Assembly (NCBI GenBank): GCA_039545355.1
Contig: BCJJ01000012.1
Span: 1-64,000 of the forward strand
From: Trichosporon coremiiforme
Lineage: Eukaryota; Basidiomycota; Tremellomycetes; Trichosporonales; Trichosporonaceae
Direction of reading: 5' to 3'
Length of the DNA: 64,000 bases
A program made the translations under genes and the position numbers. Below, one piece after another: positions 29,520 to 40,019 of the stretch; position 1 is the stretch's first letter, and every line of letters begins with the position of its first letter. The notes beneath the pieces are model-generated. The model was given only the letters and a program-made list of their open reading frames with translations. It searched no databases and had not been told where the DNA came from.

Positions 29520-32140
29520 GGACAGCATGTCGGTATTGGTATAACGGTGCACGAAAACGTACGAGGATCTGTGCAGTTGTTGTGCGGTTGGAGAACAGGC
29601 AGTGCGAGCCCCGCCGGATGACAAACGCGCCTAGTGCGAGCATCTGGGGGCGGGGCGCGCTCGGAGGAAGGGGTGGGGCCGATGAACTGAACGAGCTTGC
29701 ATCGGGGCCCGAAGACGGCTCGTACTCATTGACTTCGCCATGGGGCTGGGAGAGCAGCAATGCAGACCACAGTCAAGCAACTGGACCACAGTCGTGAGGC
29801 CAGAATCGCAGAAGCCGCACTGGGATGGCAGCGATGATCTCTATCTTCCGTGGAGCCGGCCATCAATAGTGTCTGACTGGTGGCCGCGTCGTCTGCTTGC
29901 TGAACCTGCTGACATGAAGCATAATGCGCCAACTCTGAGAACCAGAGAGCTAGATGGGGTCACCTTTGCACCTTTGCCGCAACCTCATACGTGCGGAGCG
30001 TTGTTCTCCAGGGTGGGGCCGATAGACAATGGGATACGCGCAGGGTCGATCCAACTCCGACGCCCCCGACGTTTCCGAGTGCGAGCCTGAGAGCTGCAAG
30101 CCCGTGCGTCGGGGATGTTTGGAGAGAGGGGCAATGTTGGGCAACGACCTGGGAGAGCAGAGGCACGGCAACTCGGACCGGGCCCGATGCTGGTCCCAAT
30201 GTTGGTCGATGGGTGACTGCGGAGAGTGGGAATGGTGATCTGGGTGAGGTCATCGCTGGAATGGCTTGCAGAGGTGTGAGAAGTCTCGGGCTGTTGTCGG
30301 CTCCTGGCGCGAGAGCTGGTCCCCAGGATCTGGGGCACCGGGCTCAGTTTGCATAGCGTAACACCTGGCTGTGCTGGTTTGGCGTTGGTTGCGCCTAGGT
30401 GGGCTCGTGACCAGTCGCATGACTCGTGGAGCGCAGGTCGCGGAATGCCAAGCCGGTGCTAACGTCAGGAATAGCCGCATAACGGGCACGCTGGGCACGG
30501 TGAGCACGCACCTTCCAGGGCCATGCGTTATCTGCGCCTATGGCGCTTACAGCGCTTAGATGCGACTGCGGGCTCGGCTGATTGACATGTCTGCACTGGC
30601 GTTGAGCATTATTCGAAATGAACGTCGAATGTTTGCAAGTCGGTGCAGATACGGCCCCGGGGAGCCTCCTGGTGCCCGAGGAACAAGTAGGTACGACGAG
30701 GGGCAGCAAGGGGTAACGAGGAGGTGGCTTGGGACCATATTGGAGCAATGGGGACTCTCTGGGCCCCGATGTGGGTGGGAATCTCCGTTGTTCACGGTAC
30801 TCACGGCCGGCACGGCCGTTACTTCTGTTGCCTTGTTCCTCCGTTGAATCTCGCCCGAGACAGCCTCTGCTTTGAGTTTGCAGAAAGATCGTCAAGGGCT
30901 CACGTCGCCGGTGGCTTTCTCGTGGAGGCTGTCGTCTTCGTATACGGGTCCGCCGATTGACGACTGATTCCCGAGCAACATGCATGTACTGCGTCTGCAT
31001 ATGAATGTAGGAGTGCCTGCCGGGTCTGCGGCCGGGGCCGACGAGGCCGCGGCAAGCACCGAGACTGGCGAGACTACCGATGTGCCGTCGGCGCATGAGA
31101 TATCGCGACAGCGGCGTGGACGCGACGACGAATGATAACGAGCAGAGTCGAGATCGGGGCTGCAGGGTGTGCATGGCCGTCCAGTCATGCTGGGGGCGCC
31201 CCGACATGCCTCCGCAGCCCTCGTGCACAATGTGGGTGTCAGGAAAGCGCCATCGACGCCTCGTGCGCCAGGGTGGGGCCGGCATCGACGGCAAGGGCCG
31301 CCATCTCGCGGCTGTGTACCGCATGTACCGAGGAAGTGACGTCTCAGTAACTTTTACGACGGCGTCCTTTAGAACTCCAATCAAATGAGCCAAATTCAAA
31401 GCGACTCAACTGGAAACTTGCTGGAAACGCTGGAGGTCACCTGCGAAAACAATCCGAGTCGGCGCGTCGGCAACTTATCGCCAGGGCGGAGAGAGCCTGA
31501 AATTGCAGAGGCTGCCCTGCCCCACTTCCCGGGTGAGCCTATGTTGTCCTCGTGATGGGTGATGTGCAAGGATGGGCCAGGAACAGCAGCCATGCGTATC
31601 AGCCTCCTGCGCACGAGGCTCCGCTGCCCCTTCCGGGTCCTGCGCTCGATTGGGCCAAGCGCGCGACCCAGGCTATTTTGGGACAACCTGCTTGTGTTGG
31701 AGCTAACATCTGAGCTAACATTCGACGGCACTGGACCCCATACCTGCTCCCCCTTCCACTCCCCAGCGGGCCCAGCGCGCGCAGCTCGACTGCCCCGCTG
31801 CCCCGCGAGACCCCGCTGGTCGCCTTTGCCAACATCCCACCCCCAAGGGACCCCGGGGCGCTCAGGCCAGTCGCGGCGGGCAGCTCTAGTGAGGCAGTCG
31901 CCTGATTTCGAATCAAGCATGGCCCCTGTTCCTCTTCCAGCTGCGGATGATACACTCTACCGAGTCGGGAGACTCTGGCGAAGGGGCAGGGACGAGACCC
32001 GACAGGCGAGTATGGCGATCTGGCCAGTCATCTGGCCTGGGGCAACAGCGCTAGCGCTGGATCCCGAGATCTTTTTCTGCTCTCACGCGACGACCTACCG
32101 ACCCGTTCGAGGCCGATTCCGGGCGTTGGCTAGATGACTC

Positions 32141-32148
32141 ATAAAAGG
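32141..32148 (+). promoter_or_regulatory. TATA-like box of the carboxylate transporter gene
   Basis: ATAAAAGG lies 59 bp upstream of the ATG at 32207, a plausible TATA position. Strong regulation of Jen1-type permeases by carbon source is known in yeasts, but no specific operator was recognised here. Confidence 0.35.
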
Positions 32149-32206
32149 TCGGAAGGGCAGCGTGACCTGCTCTCTCTTCCCCAGCAGACTCACACCCACC
32201 ATCATC

Positions 32207-33896
32207 ATGGTCTCACCACCGCAGTCCATCAAGGACACACCCCGCCACTATGAGGAGTCGGATGACGGCCTCGCGCACACCTCTGTCAAGTCGCAGCTGA
32301 GTCACTGGCACGCGATTAAGGGTCGCGAGCACCGTCCGTTTGTCCGCAACATCATCCCGTCGTTCCGGTGGAAGACGCAGAAGAACTCGCCAAACGAGGT
32401 CGTCATCCACAACCCCATCAAGCTCCTCCGCTCCGTGCCCGCCAAGGGATGGCTCTACTTCCTCGTTGGTTGGTTCGCCTGGACCGTGAGTAGCCTTACT
32501 GGCAGCATCAGCTACCGCATCAGTAAACATTAGTGGAGCCCCGAGCTAACTGTCGCAGTGTGATGGTTTCGACTACTTCGCTGTCTCGGTCACGATGACG
32601 GACCTCGCCCACTACTTCGACAAGAGCAACTACGACATTTCGACTGCTATCACCCTCACACTCCTTTTCCGCTCCCTCGGAGCCTTCCTGTTCGGTATCG
32701 CCGCCGACCGCTTCGGCCGCAAGTGGACTCTTTTCGTGAACCTGCTCATGATTGCCGCACTCGAGCTCGGCTCCGGCTTCGTCCAGACTTACAGTGCCTT
32801 CCTCGGTGTCCGCTCCATCTTCGGTATCGTCATGGGCGGTATCTGGGGTACTTCAGCTGCTATTGCGCTCGAGAACGTCCCCCCGCATGCCCGTGGTCTC
32901 ATGTCCGGCATGATGCAGCAGGGTTACGCCGTCGGCTACCTCCTCGCCGCGTCTGTCGACTTCATCACGCCGCACAGCAAGTACGGCTGGCGCTGCGTCT
33001 ACTTCTTCGGTGCCGGCTTCTCTCTCCTCGCCGCTCTTCTCCGTCTTGTCGTCCCCGAGTCTCAGCAGTACATTGAGGCGCGCCAGCGTGCCAAGGCTGA
33101 GGCTCTTCCCGCCAAGGAGGCTACACGCCGCTTCGGCCGTGCGATCTGGGACATGCTCAAGACGAACTGGATCCGTGTCATCTGGGCCATCTGCTGCATG
33201 ACCGGCTTCAACTTCCTCTCCCACGGCTCCCAGGACCTCTACCCAACTTACCTGAAGGAGACCAAGCTTCTCAGCCCTGCCGTCACGAACCGTGCCGTCA
33301 TCATCTCCAACGTCGGCGCCGTGTGCGGAGGAACGATCGCCGGCTATCTGTCTCAGTACTCTGGACGTCGGCTCACTGGGCTGATCTTCCTGTGCATTAC
33401 TGCCGCGTTCATTCCTCTCTGGATCCTCCCCGGTAACTTCTCGGGTCTCGCCGCCGGCGGCTTCTGGATGCAGTTCGGTGTCCAGGGTGCCTGGGGTATT
33501 GTGCCCATCTACCTGTCCGAAGTCTCGCCCCCGTCTTTCCGTGCCCTCTTCGGTGGTCTCTCGTACCAGCTCGGTAACATGGCTTCGTCGGGTGCTGCCC
33601 AGATCGAGACCGACGCCGGTGCTAGCATTCAGATCCCCAATCCACGGAAACCCGGCGAGATGATGCCCGACTACGCGACCGTGCAGGGCATTCTGATCGG
33701 CGCCGTCATTGCCTGGCTCATGATCTTCCTCATCCTGGGACCCGAGGCCGACGGATCCCACTTCGAACACGCCAAGGCGGCCTACGAAGAGGGCGCCGGT
33801 AAGGAGACCGGAACCCGCCTTGTTCATGAGGACGAGTACATCCGCCGCGAGAGCCAGATGGACCGCGAGGAGCGTGAGGCGGAGAAGGCGGCTTAA
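32207..33896 (+). CDS. MFS monocarboxylate/H+ symporter, Jen1-like
   Basis: Plasma-membrane permease for lactate, pyruvate or other carboxylates (SHS/Jen1 branch of the MFS). Exon 1 is 32207-32485 and exon 2 is 32559-33896, with a 73-nt phase-0 intron (GTGAGT...CTAACTGTCGCAG). The product has 538 aa with a hydrophilic N-terminus of about 85 residues and a charged C-terminal tail. Family marks: FDYFAVSVTMTDLAHYFDKS, GAFLFGIAADRFGRKW (the MFS motif-A loop), GIVMGGIWGTSAAIALENVP, RGLMSGMMQQGYAVGYLLA and NFLSHGSQDLYPTYL. NFLSHGSQDLYPT closely matches the Jen1 signature NxxSHGSQDxxPT, whose His and Gln act in substrate transport. Substrate choice cannot be told from sequence alone. Confidence 0.92.
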
Positions 33897-34195
33897 GTGC
33901 GTTAAGCAAGCAGAGGGTTTCGGATCGTTTCAGTATCTTAAATCACAAAACTCAGTAATATCAGTCGCTTAATAATATGGCTGCGGTTAGCATGCCACTT
34001 GTACATCACTGAATGCAACGATAAGGCTAGCTGTGAGCTGCTGCATAGTCGACTGTGAAGCATGGAATCGTGTGCTTCGATAGACATCGACATCTCGTGA
34101 GGGTGTTTCTGTGGAGCAGTGATCGGCATCTTGGTAGGTGAAAGCCGCCGACCCTGGCAATCTCATGTCTCTCGGTGACTACCGCCTCCACTCCA
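33897..34195. other. 3' spacer of transporter and of the micro-exon locus
   Basis: Convergent end region. It may contain the last, mostly untranslated exon of the minus-strand micro-exon locus; no end point can be defined. Confidence 0.35.
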
Positions 34196-37100
34196 CTAAC
34201 AAACATACTCGACCCTCGTCATCGCGTTTCACTCACCAGATCTAGAAGCCAAGACAGCTCCACACAGGTACACTTCCGAGAGCTGCTTGGGCCCGTGTCA
34301 TTGCATTGCAGAAGCAAGCCAATAGGGCACGATAAGGAACGGGTGGAGCTGGCCGACACAGGGTCGAGAAATTCGCCGACAATCGCCCTCCTCGATTCGA
34401 GCACGGAATCCGTTTCAGTGGCTTCTTGCGTGGAGCGTCGCTTCGAGGACTGAAGAGTTGGCTCGACTACGCTGCATGGGTAGCTAGGTATGAACAGACT
34501 CACATCTGTGTTGCGGAATGATACGGTGCTGCTTGACAGCTTAAAATTGTCAGATGCTTCACAGCTAACTAACCAGAGAGGCTGACACAGCGATCTGCTA
34601 AGCAGCTCAGCAAGAGATGGCAGTGCTAGCTAACTCACCTTGAGTCGAGGTGGTGCCTGTGGGCAGTTCTTTCTTTCAGCTAACGCATCTTCATATGTCA
34701 GCTACTTACCTGGCTGCGCTGTTGGCGCCCTTCTTCCGAGGAAGAGCACAGAATAGGGGCTCAGAGACTGAATGTGAGCTTAACGACGCTCAACCAAGAT
34801 ACCTCGCCGACTTACTGTTCGACACTTGGCGCGAAGGCGTGTACCTGGTTGCTGAACAGCTTAGCGGGACCGATGTTGGAACTGGTCCTAACGCACATTG
34901 ATGTGTCAAAGCGGGAATCCTTCCAGCTGTCTGGTCGAATGGCCCAAGCAACGACAGTTTCGAAGTCCTCTGTGGGTGGGGGCGAACGTAACTGACCAGG
35001 CCCAGCGCGGTTATGGCCATGACAGTCGATGGCTGCCGCTGACGCGCATTTCCCAGCACGTACCTTAATTCTCAAAGTCGCGAATCTGCGATGGCATACC
35101 TCCAGTCCGCGACGGACAGCCCGCGGACGCTGGTGGAAGCTGTAGTCAGCTTAGATGTTCGTTGCCTTCGCTGACCTGTTCAAATGCCTGCAGTCAGTCC
35201 TGTCGTGAACCGCCGGCCCAACTCTACAGAAGCTTCGCCGTTGACATGCTCACCGCTCCTGCCGAGGAAGCTCACGACTGGATCCTGGGGTGAGCTCGGT
35301 TACAAATGGTCAGCTCACCTCCGTGAGCGATCATTTCGGTGGGTCTAGCTATCTGATTCCAGTAAGCGGTTCGCACTGATGCATGCCGCTCACGCCTGAC
35401 GTCTGAGTGTCAGTTTAGGAGCGTTTACGAAACTCACTGCGCGGAACTGCATTCGGTTTGGCTCTGGGACTGGGGTTCGCTACAGTGGAAGGTACTTTGT
35501 AGCTGACAGAAACGCCTGTGGGTCAGTTCGCTATATGGGCCAGCCAACTCAGGCCTCTGGATGGCATCGGTTCCCGGGAACCGACGAAATCATCACGGCC
35601 GAGGAGGGACTGGAAGCGCCACGGCTCGATCAGCTGTAGCCGCGCGAGGTAGCAGCAGACCGTAATATGGTGTTAGCTCGTCGCCGACGTATTGAGAGCT
35701 CACACTGCACTGTCCGAATTTCTGGCTGGTGATCAGCTTGGAATAGCCACTGGCGAGCTGCTTGCACTTTGGGAGTCGTACGCGTTAAGATGTCGTGGCG
35801 TGAGCAATGCGGTCTGGGAGTTAGCTGTGAGGACGTTTCGAGTAGTTTTCAAGTAAGCTGAGGTGTGGCTTGCCTCAATCGATGCCTCCTGACAGCTCGA
35901 GACGGTGGCCAACTGTGGATGAGTTAAACACAGAGGTTCCTCAGCTCATTCTTGCGCCATTGCTAGGACTCACAAGCAATGGCGATCTGTCTTGCGCGGG
36001 TACATGACTATCTGTAAAGTCAGCTGGCTTGGTGCATGGCGAAGCTGTTGACGCTTACCTGTTCGTCAGTTACTTCGAGGCGGCACAATCAACTCACCCT
36101 ACGAGACGCGACGCGATGACAGCGGCCGATGCTATCTACCGGGGCTGAGGAAGTTTGCTTGATGGCTCACCTGGCAGACCTGGATGTCAGGCTGTTAACA
36201 ACCCCACGCAGCCCATTCAGTGTCTCACTGTACTGGGCGCTAGCTAGTGGACGTCGACAGACAACTACCGGGTAACGTCTAATGTCTGATGCCAGTTCAT
36301 GTCAGTTGAGATAAACTTGCCTGTTGAGCCGACCGTTAGCTGGGAGGAGACGAGTGGTCTGAGCGTCAGCTAACGAGCACAGCCAATTTAGCTCCCCAAG
36401 CTCCCACGCGCTTTTCAACTGTTGTCTCCACCTGAGTAGTCAGCTTCAGAACGCTCTAGTGAGCTCACTGCTTCCGTCGGTCGTCTCAGTCGCGAGCCCA
36501 TGACCATCGCCGAACCTTCAGCGACACCAGTCCAGTAAATGTAACTCACAGAATCGTGGCAGCCCACACGCCACACGCAATCCTCAAGTAAGCTCAATCG
36601 AAGTCCTCTGTCGTCAGCGCCTGGACGTCAGTTACCACTGAGCGTACAACGACGTCCTGGTCGACAGCTGTGATCCACGGTGCATCAGCTTACGTCTCGT
36701 CCTGATGTCGTTCATGTCTACCACAAACTGAGCTCACCTCCGTTCCGGCTCTGGTTGACGCCGCGTCATCTGGGATAAGCTCCAAAAGCTTTTTAAAGCT
36801 TACCAGGACTCTGCCTGTCAGTTGTTGCGATTGTGGTGTAGCTCACGAGACCTCTGCCTCAGACTGCAGACTGTCAGTTTACCAAGCGCCGATTGAAAAG
36901 CTCACCACCCGTGCTGGTATCGGCTCTCCGCATGCAATGAGTAGCTCACTACTTCCGCTGTGCTGGATAGTTAGCTATCCCCCAGGGATATCAGCTCACA
37001 GCTCCGTCCTGCAGGTCAGCTTCTGTCCACCAGACCCAACTGACCTACTCCGAGCCCGGTAGCTGTTCTGGCGTGTCAAACTAACACTAACCGGTTGTAA

Positions 37101-38128
37101 GCTCACTGATCTGTCTGCTAGTTCTCGTTAGATCCAAGCACAACTCATTGAGGCATTGAGACACTGGCTCGCCTTGTGTGGCGGCAGGGTGAGGCGGACT
37201 CGTCGTCGCCTGTGGGTCAGTTGAAAAGCTCAAGCCCATAACTCACCGGACCATAACTCCATGTGCTGAGCGAGATGCAGTTCCGTAACGACGGGTTGGA
37301 ACCTATGCCCTGACATGTGTGGGAGGACGGGGGCGCAGGTGTCGATGATATGATCTCACAGCCAGAGCGGAGTCCTGGAACATCAGCTTCCAAAGGAGGG
37401 CCAGCTCTGCGTGTCAGTTCAAGAGAGTCTACTCGAACTCACAACTCAGTACGAGGTCCGCGGACCGCTGGACAGGGCGGTGGTTATGACTGTTAGAGAG
37501 GGCCCCTGGTCGTCAGCTGGGGGGAGCTCACCATCCCGTCGACCTCTGCCGCACGTCAGCTTTCCGCACAGCTGAAGAAGCTCGCGCGTATTGATTCTCA
37601 GCTATACCTCACTGCCAAATCTCACTGTAAATATCCTAAGCGGGGTGACTGAACAGTCAGCTTGCCGTGGGAGCGTGAGAGCGTGGAGCTCACACCAGGT
37701 CTGCGCGTCAGTTATGTTCGTGGGAAACGCGCAGCCTAACTGACTTCATAGCGGCTTTGCTGTTGGCACTGGCGTGTCAGCTGGAAATGAAGTGAGCAGC
37801 TTCTTACGGCTCTGATTGTCAGTTTCTCCGAGAGTTCGGACCAACTCACAAGCGCCGGATCTGAGCAGCGAGATCGAAGCACTGCCGCCGTTGACGGACC
37901 TGAACCCGCCTGTGGTCTGGGTGCTTTCGATGACGGGCTAATTTGCCTGCTGAGGGCGGTGTGGGTGTTGGAGCGATGGTGAGAGAAGAGGTCAAACCCA
38001 GTCAAGTGCGGGCGACGTGGAGTCCGCTCGGGGGCGTGGGAGAGGGGCGCAAGCGATGACGATCGTTCACCATGTTGCAGATCGACCTCCTCCGACGACC
38101 TCTGCTGTGCTGTGGTGGATGACAAAAC
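34196..38128 (-). CDS. Hyper-intronic micro-exon locus (about 35 introns in 3.7 kb)
   Basis: No long ORF exists here, but the minus strand is packed with complete intron signals: donors GTGAGC/GTGAGT/GTAAGC, branch sites CTGAC or CTAAC, acceptors CAG or TAG. The first units, in order of transcription, are introns 37812-37849, 37769-37807, 37701-37744, 37649-37693, 37546-37625 and 37506-37531. They delimit candidate exons of 4 nt (37808-37811), 24 nt (37745-37768), 7 nt (37694-37700), 23 nt (37626-37648) and 14 nt (37532-37545). About 35 donor-like sites follow down to 34236. Longer exons bracket the array: about 37850-38128 (open, Ser/Arg/Pro-rich) and 34237-34471 (235 nt, open). The exact chain and start codon are unresolved: the first open frame has an upstream TGA (38129-38131) and no in-frame ATG, and some micro-exon combinations meet stops while others stay open. 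It lies only about 50 bp downstream of the acyl-CoA dehydrogenase stop on the same strand, so it may be part of that transcript. Confidence 0.6.
36012..36097 (-). other. Two abutting introns with a zero-length exon
   Basis: On the minus strand, intron 36097-36059 (GTGAGTTG...CTGACGAACAG, 39 nt) ends exactly where intron 36058-36012 (GTAAGCGT...CTGACTTTACAG, 47 nt) begins. The junction reads CAG then GTAAGC with nothing between, the layout of a recursive (ratchet) splice site. It could equally be one 86-nt intron. Confidence 0.6.
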
Positions 38129-38174
38129 TCAATGCATTGGTTATGACTTCTCCCCTACGTCCTTACATCGCTGC

Positions 38175-40019
38175 TTACAACTTTGCGCTCTGCTGCGCCT
38201 CACGATCAAACGCAATCCGGTGGTCCCACTTGCTGACCTCCTTCCAGTCTCCACCCGCCCTCTTCTCGCCCTTGAGCGTACCAGCCACAAACCTCCGGGC
38301 ACACTCGGCAGCGACCGCGTCTCCGTCCCGCTGCGCATCGGCGAGGAGCAGCACAGCACACACAATGTCCCCGAGCGAATGGTACACGTATCGAGACAGA
38401 GAGAGTAGCTCCTCCTTCTCCTTCGGCAGGGCCTTGAACTGCTCCCACTGGCTCTTGATCTCCTTCTTCTCGCCGTCGAACCCGCGAACAGAGTCGAGGG
38501 TCGAGTTGATCCACCGGTCGAGGGCAGCAGTGACGTCGGCCCCCTGTCGGCCGGTGAGACACTTGACCGTGTCCGTGGCGAGGACGTCGGTGGTGCCCTC
38601 CCAGATAGAGAAGACGTTGGCATCACGGAAGATACGCGCGACGTTGATCTCGGGCGTCTCAAAGTTCTCCAAGTACCCGACACCGCCCAGCGCCTCCATG
38701 CACTCTTGCAGACCGTGAATACCGTGCTTTGTCGTGTACGCCTTGGCCACGGATGTGAGAATGCGGAGAAGAAGCTCTGCGTCCTTACCCTCAGGAACGA
38801 GGGGGTTGGGCGCATTAGCTTGGACACTGCCCAGCAGCGCGGCGAGGAAGAATGTCAGAAGCGTGTCAGCGCGATACCGCAGCGTCGTGGCCGCGAGCGT
38901 CTTGTTGAACAGCGGGATGGTCTTGAGTGCCGCCCCCGTCTTGGGGAACGTCCGGACACGAGAGAAGGCGCGGGCGATACCCAGCCCGCGGCCGAGGAAT
39001 CCGACCCCGCGCGCCGCATTGTGGAACCGCGTCACGTTCAGCACTGTCGCGATGACGGAGACGCCGCGGCCCTCCTCGCCGACGAGCCAGGCGCGCATGC
39101 CCTTGATCTCGAGTTCGGCAGTGGGCAGCGCCTTGGTCCCGAGCTTGTTCTTGAGACGCTGGATCTTGATGCCGTTCATTGCGCCGCCGGCCACGCGCGT
39201 CGGGGCGAAGAAACACGACAGGCCCTTCTCTGTCCAGGCCAGGACGAGGGCGCAGCCGCAGTCCGTCGCACTGGAGAACCACTTGAACCCGCTGATACTG
39301 TAGGGACCGAGCGGCAGCCCGTCGGCGTCCGTTCGGTCGTCGAGGCCGACCCAGGTCGCGAAGGTCTCGGTGCCGGAGACGTCCGACCCGCCCCGGCGCT
39401 CTGTCATCCACTGGCCTGAGGTCCAGGCGTTCTTGGGGTTGGTGTCGAGGAGGTGCGAGAGGGCCTGCTTGAACACTTTCGTGCGGGTGTCGACCATCTC
39501 CTTGGGCAGGGAGGAGGGCGGGGGACGTGAGAGCTCTGCGATGAGCACACTCGTCGCGCCGTCCTGCATGCCACTGGGGCAGACGACCATGGCGCTGCTG
39601 GCGCCCCAGAGGTGGATCTTGATGACCTGGACCACACGGGCGGAGCCGGCCAGATCCTTCGCGTATCCCGTCGCGACGACGCCGTTCTCCAGTCCAAAGT
39701 CCTGCAGCGCCTTCCATCCCGGAGACGTCACCAGCGCCGCAGAGTCTTTAGGCACGCCGAAGGAGTTGAACCCGTCTCCGTCGATGTAGGGCGGGTTCTT
39801 CTCTGCGTTCGTGACGTGGTTGAGGATCTCGGGGGTGAGGACCTCGGCGCCGAGAGTCGAGAGTTCCGAAGACACTTTGGAGAGTACGGAGGGAGGGATA
39901 AAGAGGGCGGACGCACGGCGCAGCGCGGCGTCCTCCTCCCACTGGTTCTGGACGACGGGGGTGGGCTGGAAGAAGCCCGTCGTGCTCGATGCCGCTTGGT
40001 GGGTCTGGGGTTTCGACAT
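38175..40019 (-). CDS. Peroxisomal acyl-CoA dehydrogenase, AidB-like
   Basis: 614 aa, single exon, ATG 40019, TAA 38175-38177. FAD-dependent dehydrogenase of the AidB-like branch. Motifs: SGQWMTERRGGSDVSG (about 201-216, the flavin/substrate loop), the C-terminal domain around LQECMEALGGVGYLENFETP, and RDANVFSIWEGTTDVLATD (catalytic-region and FAD-binding segment of the family). The C-terminus is QQSAKL, an AKL-type PTS1 that should direct it to peroxisomes. AidB-type enzymes have a long N-terminal part, as here (WEEDAALRRASALF). The natural acyl substrate is unknown. It is divergent from the GPI-type gene and lies next to the micro-exon locus. Confidence 0.9.
   Translation of the reverse strand: MSKPQTHQAASSTTGFFQPTPVVQNQWEEDAALRRASALFIPPSVLSKVSSELSTLGAEVLTPEILNHVTNAEKNPPYIDGDGFNSFGVPKDSAALVTSPGWKALQDFGLENGVVATGYAKDLAGSARVVQVIKIHLWGASSAMVVCPSGMQDGATSVLIAELSRPPPSSLPKEMVDTRTKVFKQALSHLLDTNPKNAWTSGQWMTERRGGSDVSGTETFATWVGLDDRTDADGLPLGPYSISGFKWFSSATDCGCALVLAWTEKGLSCFFAPTRVAGGAMNGIKIQRLKNKLGTKALPTAELEIKGMRAWLVGEEGRGVSVIATVLNVTRFHNAARGVGFLGRGLGIARAFSRVRTFPKTGAALKTIPLFNKTLAATTLRYRADTLLTFFLAALLGSVQANAPNPLVPEGKDAELLLRILTSVAKAYTTKHGIHGLQECMEALGGVGYLENFETPEINVARIFRDANVFSIWEGTTDVLATDTVKCLTGRQGADVTAALDRWINSTLDSVRGFDGEKKEIKSQWEQFKALPKEKEELLSLSRYVYHSLGDIVCAVLLLADAQRDGDAVAAECARRFVAGTLKGEKRAGGDWKEVSKWDHRIAFDREAQQSAKL

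Larger units (their letters stand above)
28770..32206. other. Gene-poor 3.4-kb region
   Basis: No convincing gene. Long ORFs (for example 30395-31399 on the minus strand) lack an ATG start, have random-looking composition and show no motif. Seen here: a hairpin-forming GCTCGCTA/TAGCGAGC repeat at 29045-29075, a 13-bp tandem repeat at 29481-29519, and three scattered copies of GGGTGGGGCCG (near 29665, 30012 and 31270). A TATA-like ATAAAAGG sits at 32141-32148 in front of the transporter gene. Confidence 0.45.

Noticed and set aside
30395..31399. 334-codon open frame on the minus strand
   Set aside because: No ATG at its start, composition looks random (high Arg/Pro/Ser/Thr), no motif, and it lies in a gene-poor region of high GC where long chance ORFs are expected.
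31880..31990. tRNA-like sequence on the minus strand (T-arm-like CTTGA-TTCGAAA-TCAGG and D-arm-like CTCGGTAGAG)
   Set aside because: The 7-bp acceptor stem does not pair, the D arm is too short, and no T-run terminator follows. At best a degraded tRNA.
34219..38125. Reading the micro-exon region as a tandem repeat array, CRISPR or satellite
   Set aside because: The recurring words (AGCTCAC, GTCAG) are short and in fixed order, while the sequence between them is not repeated. They match donor and branch-site consensus on the minus strand, which explains the pattern better.
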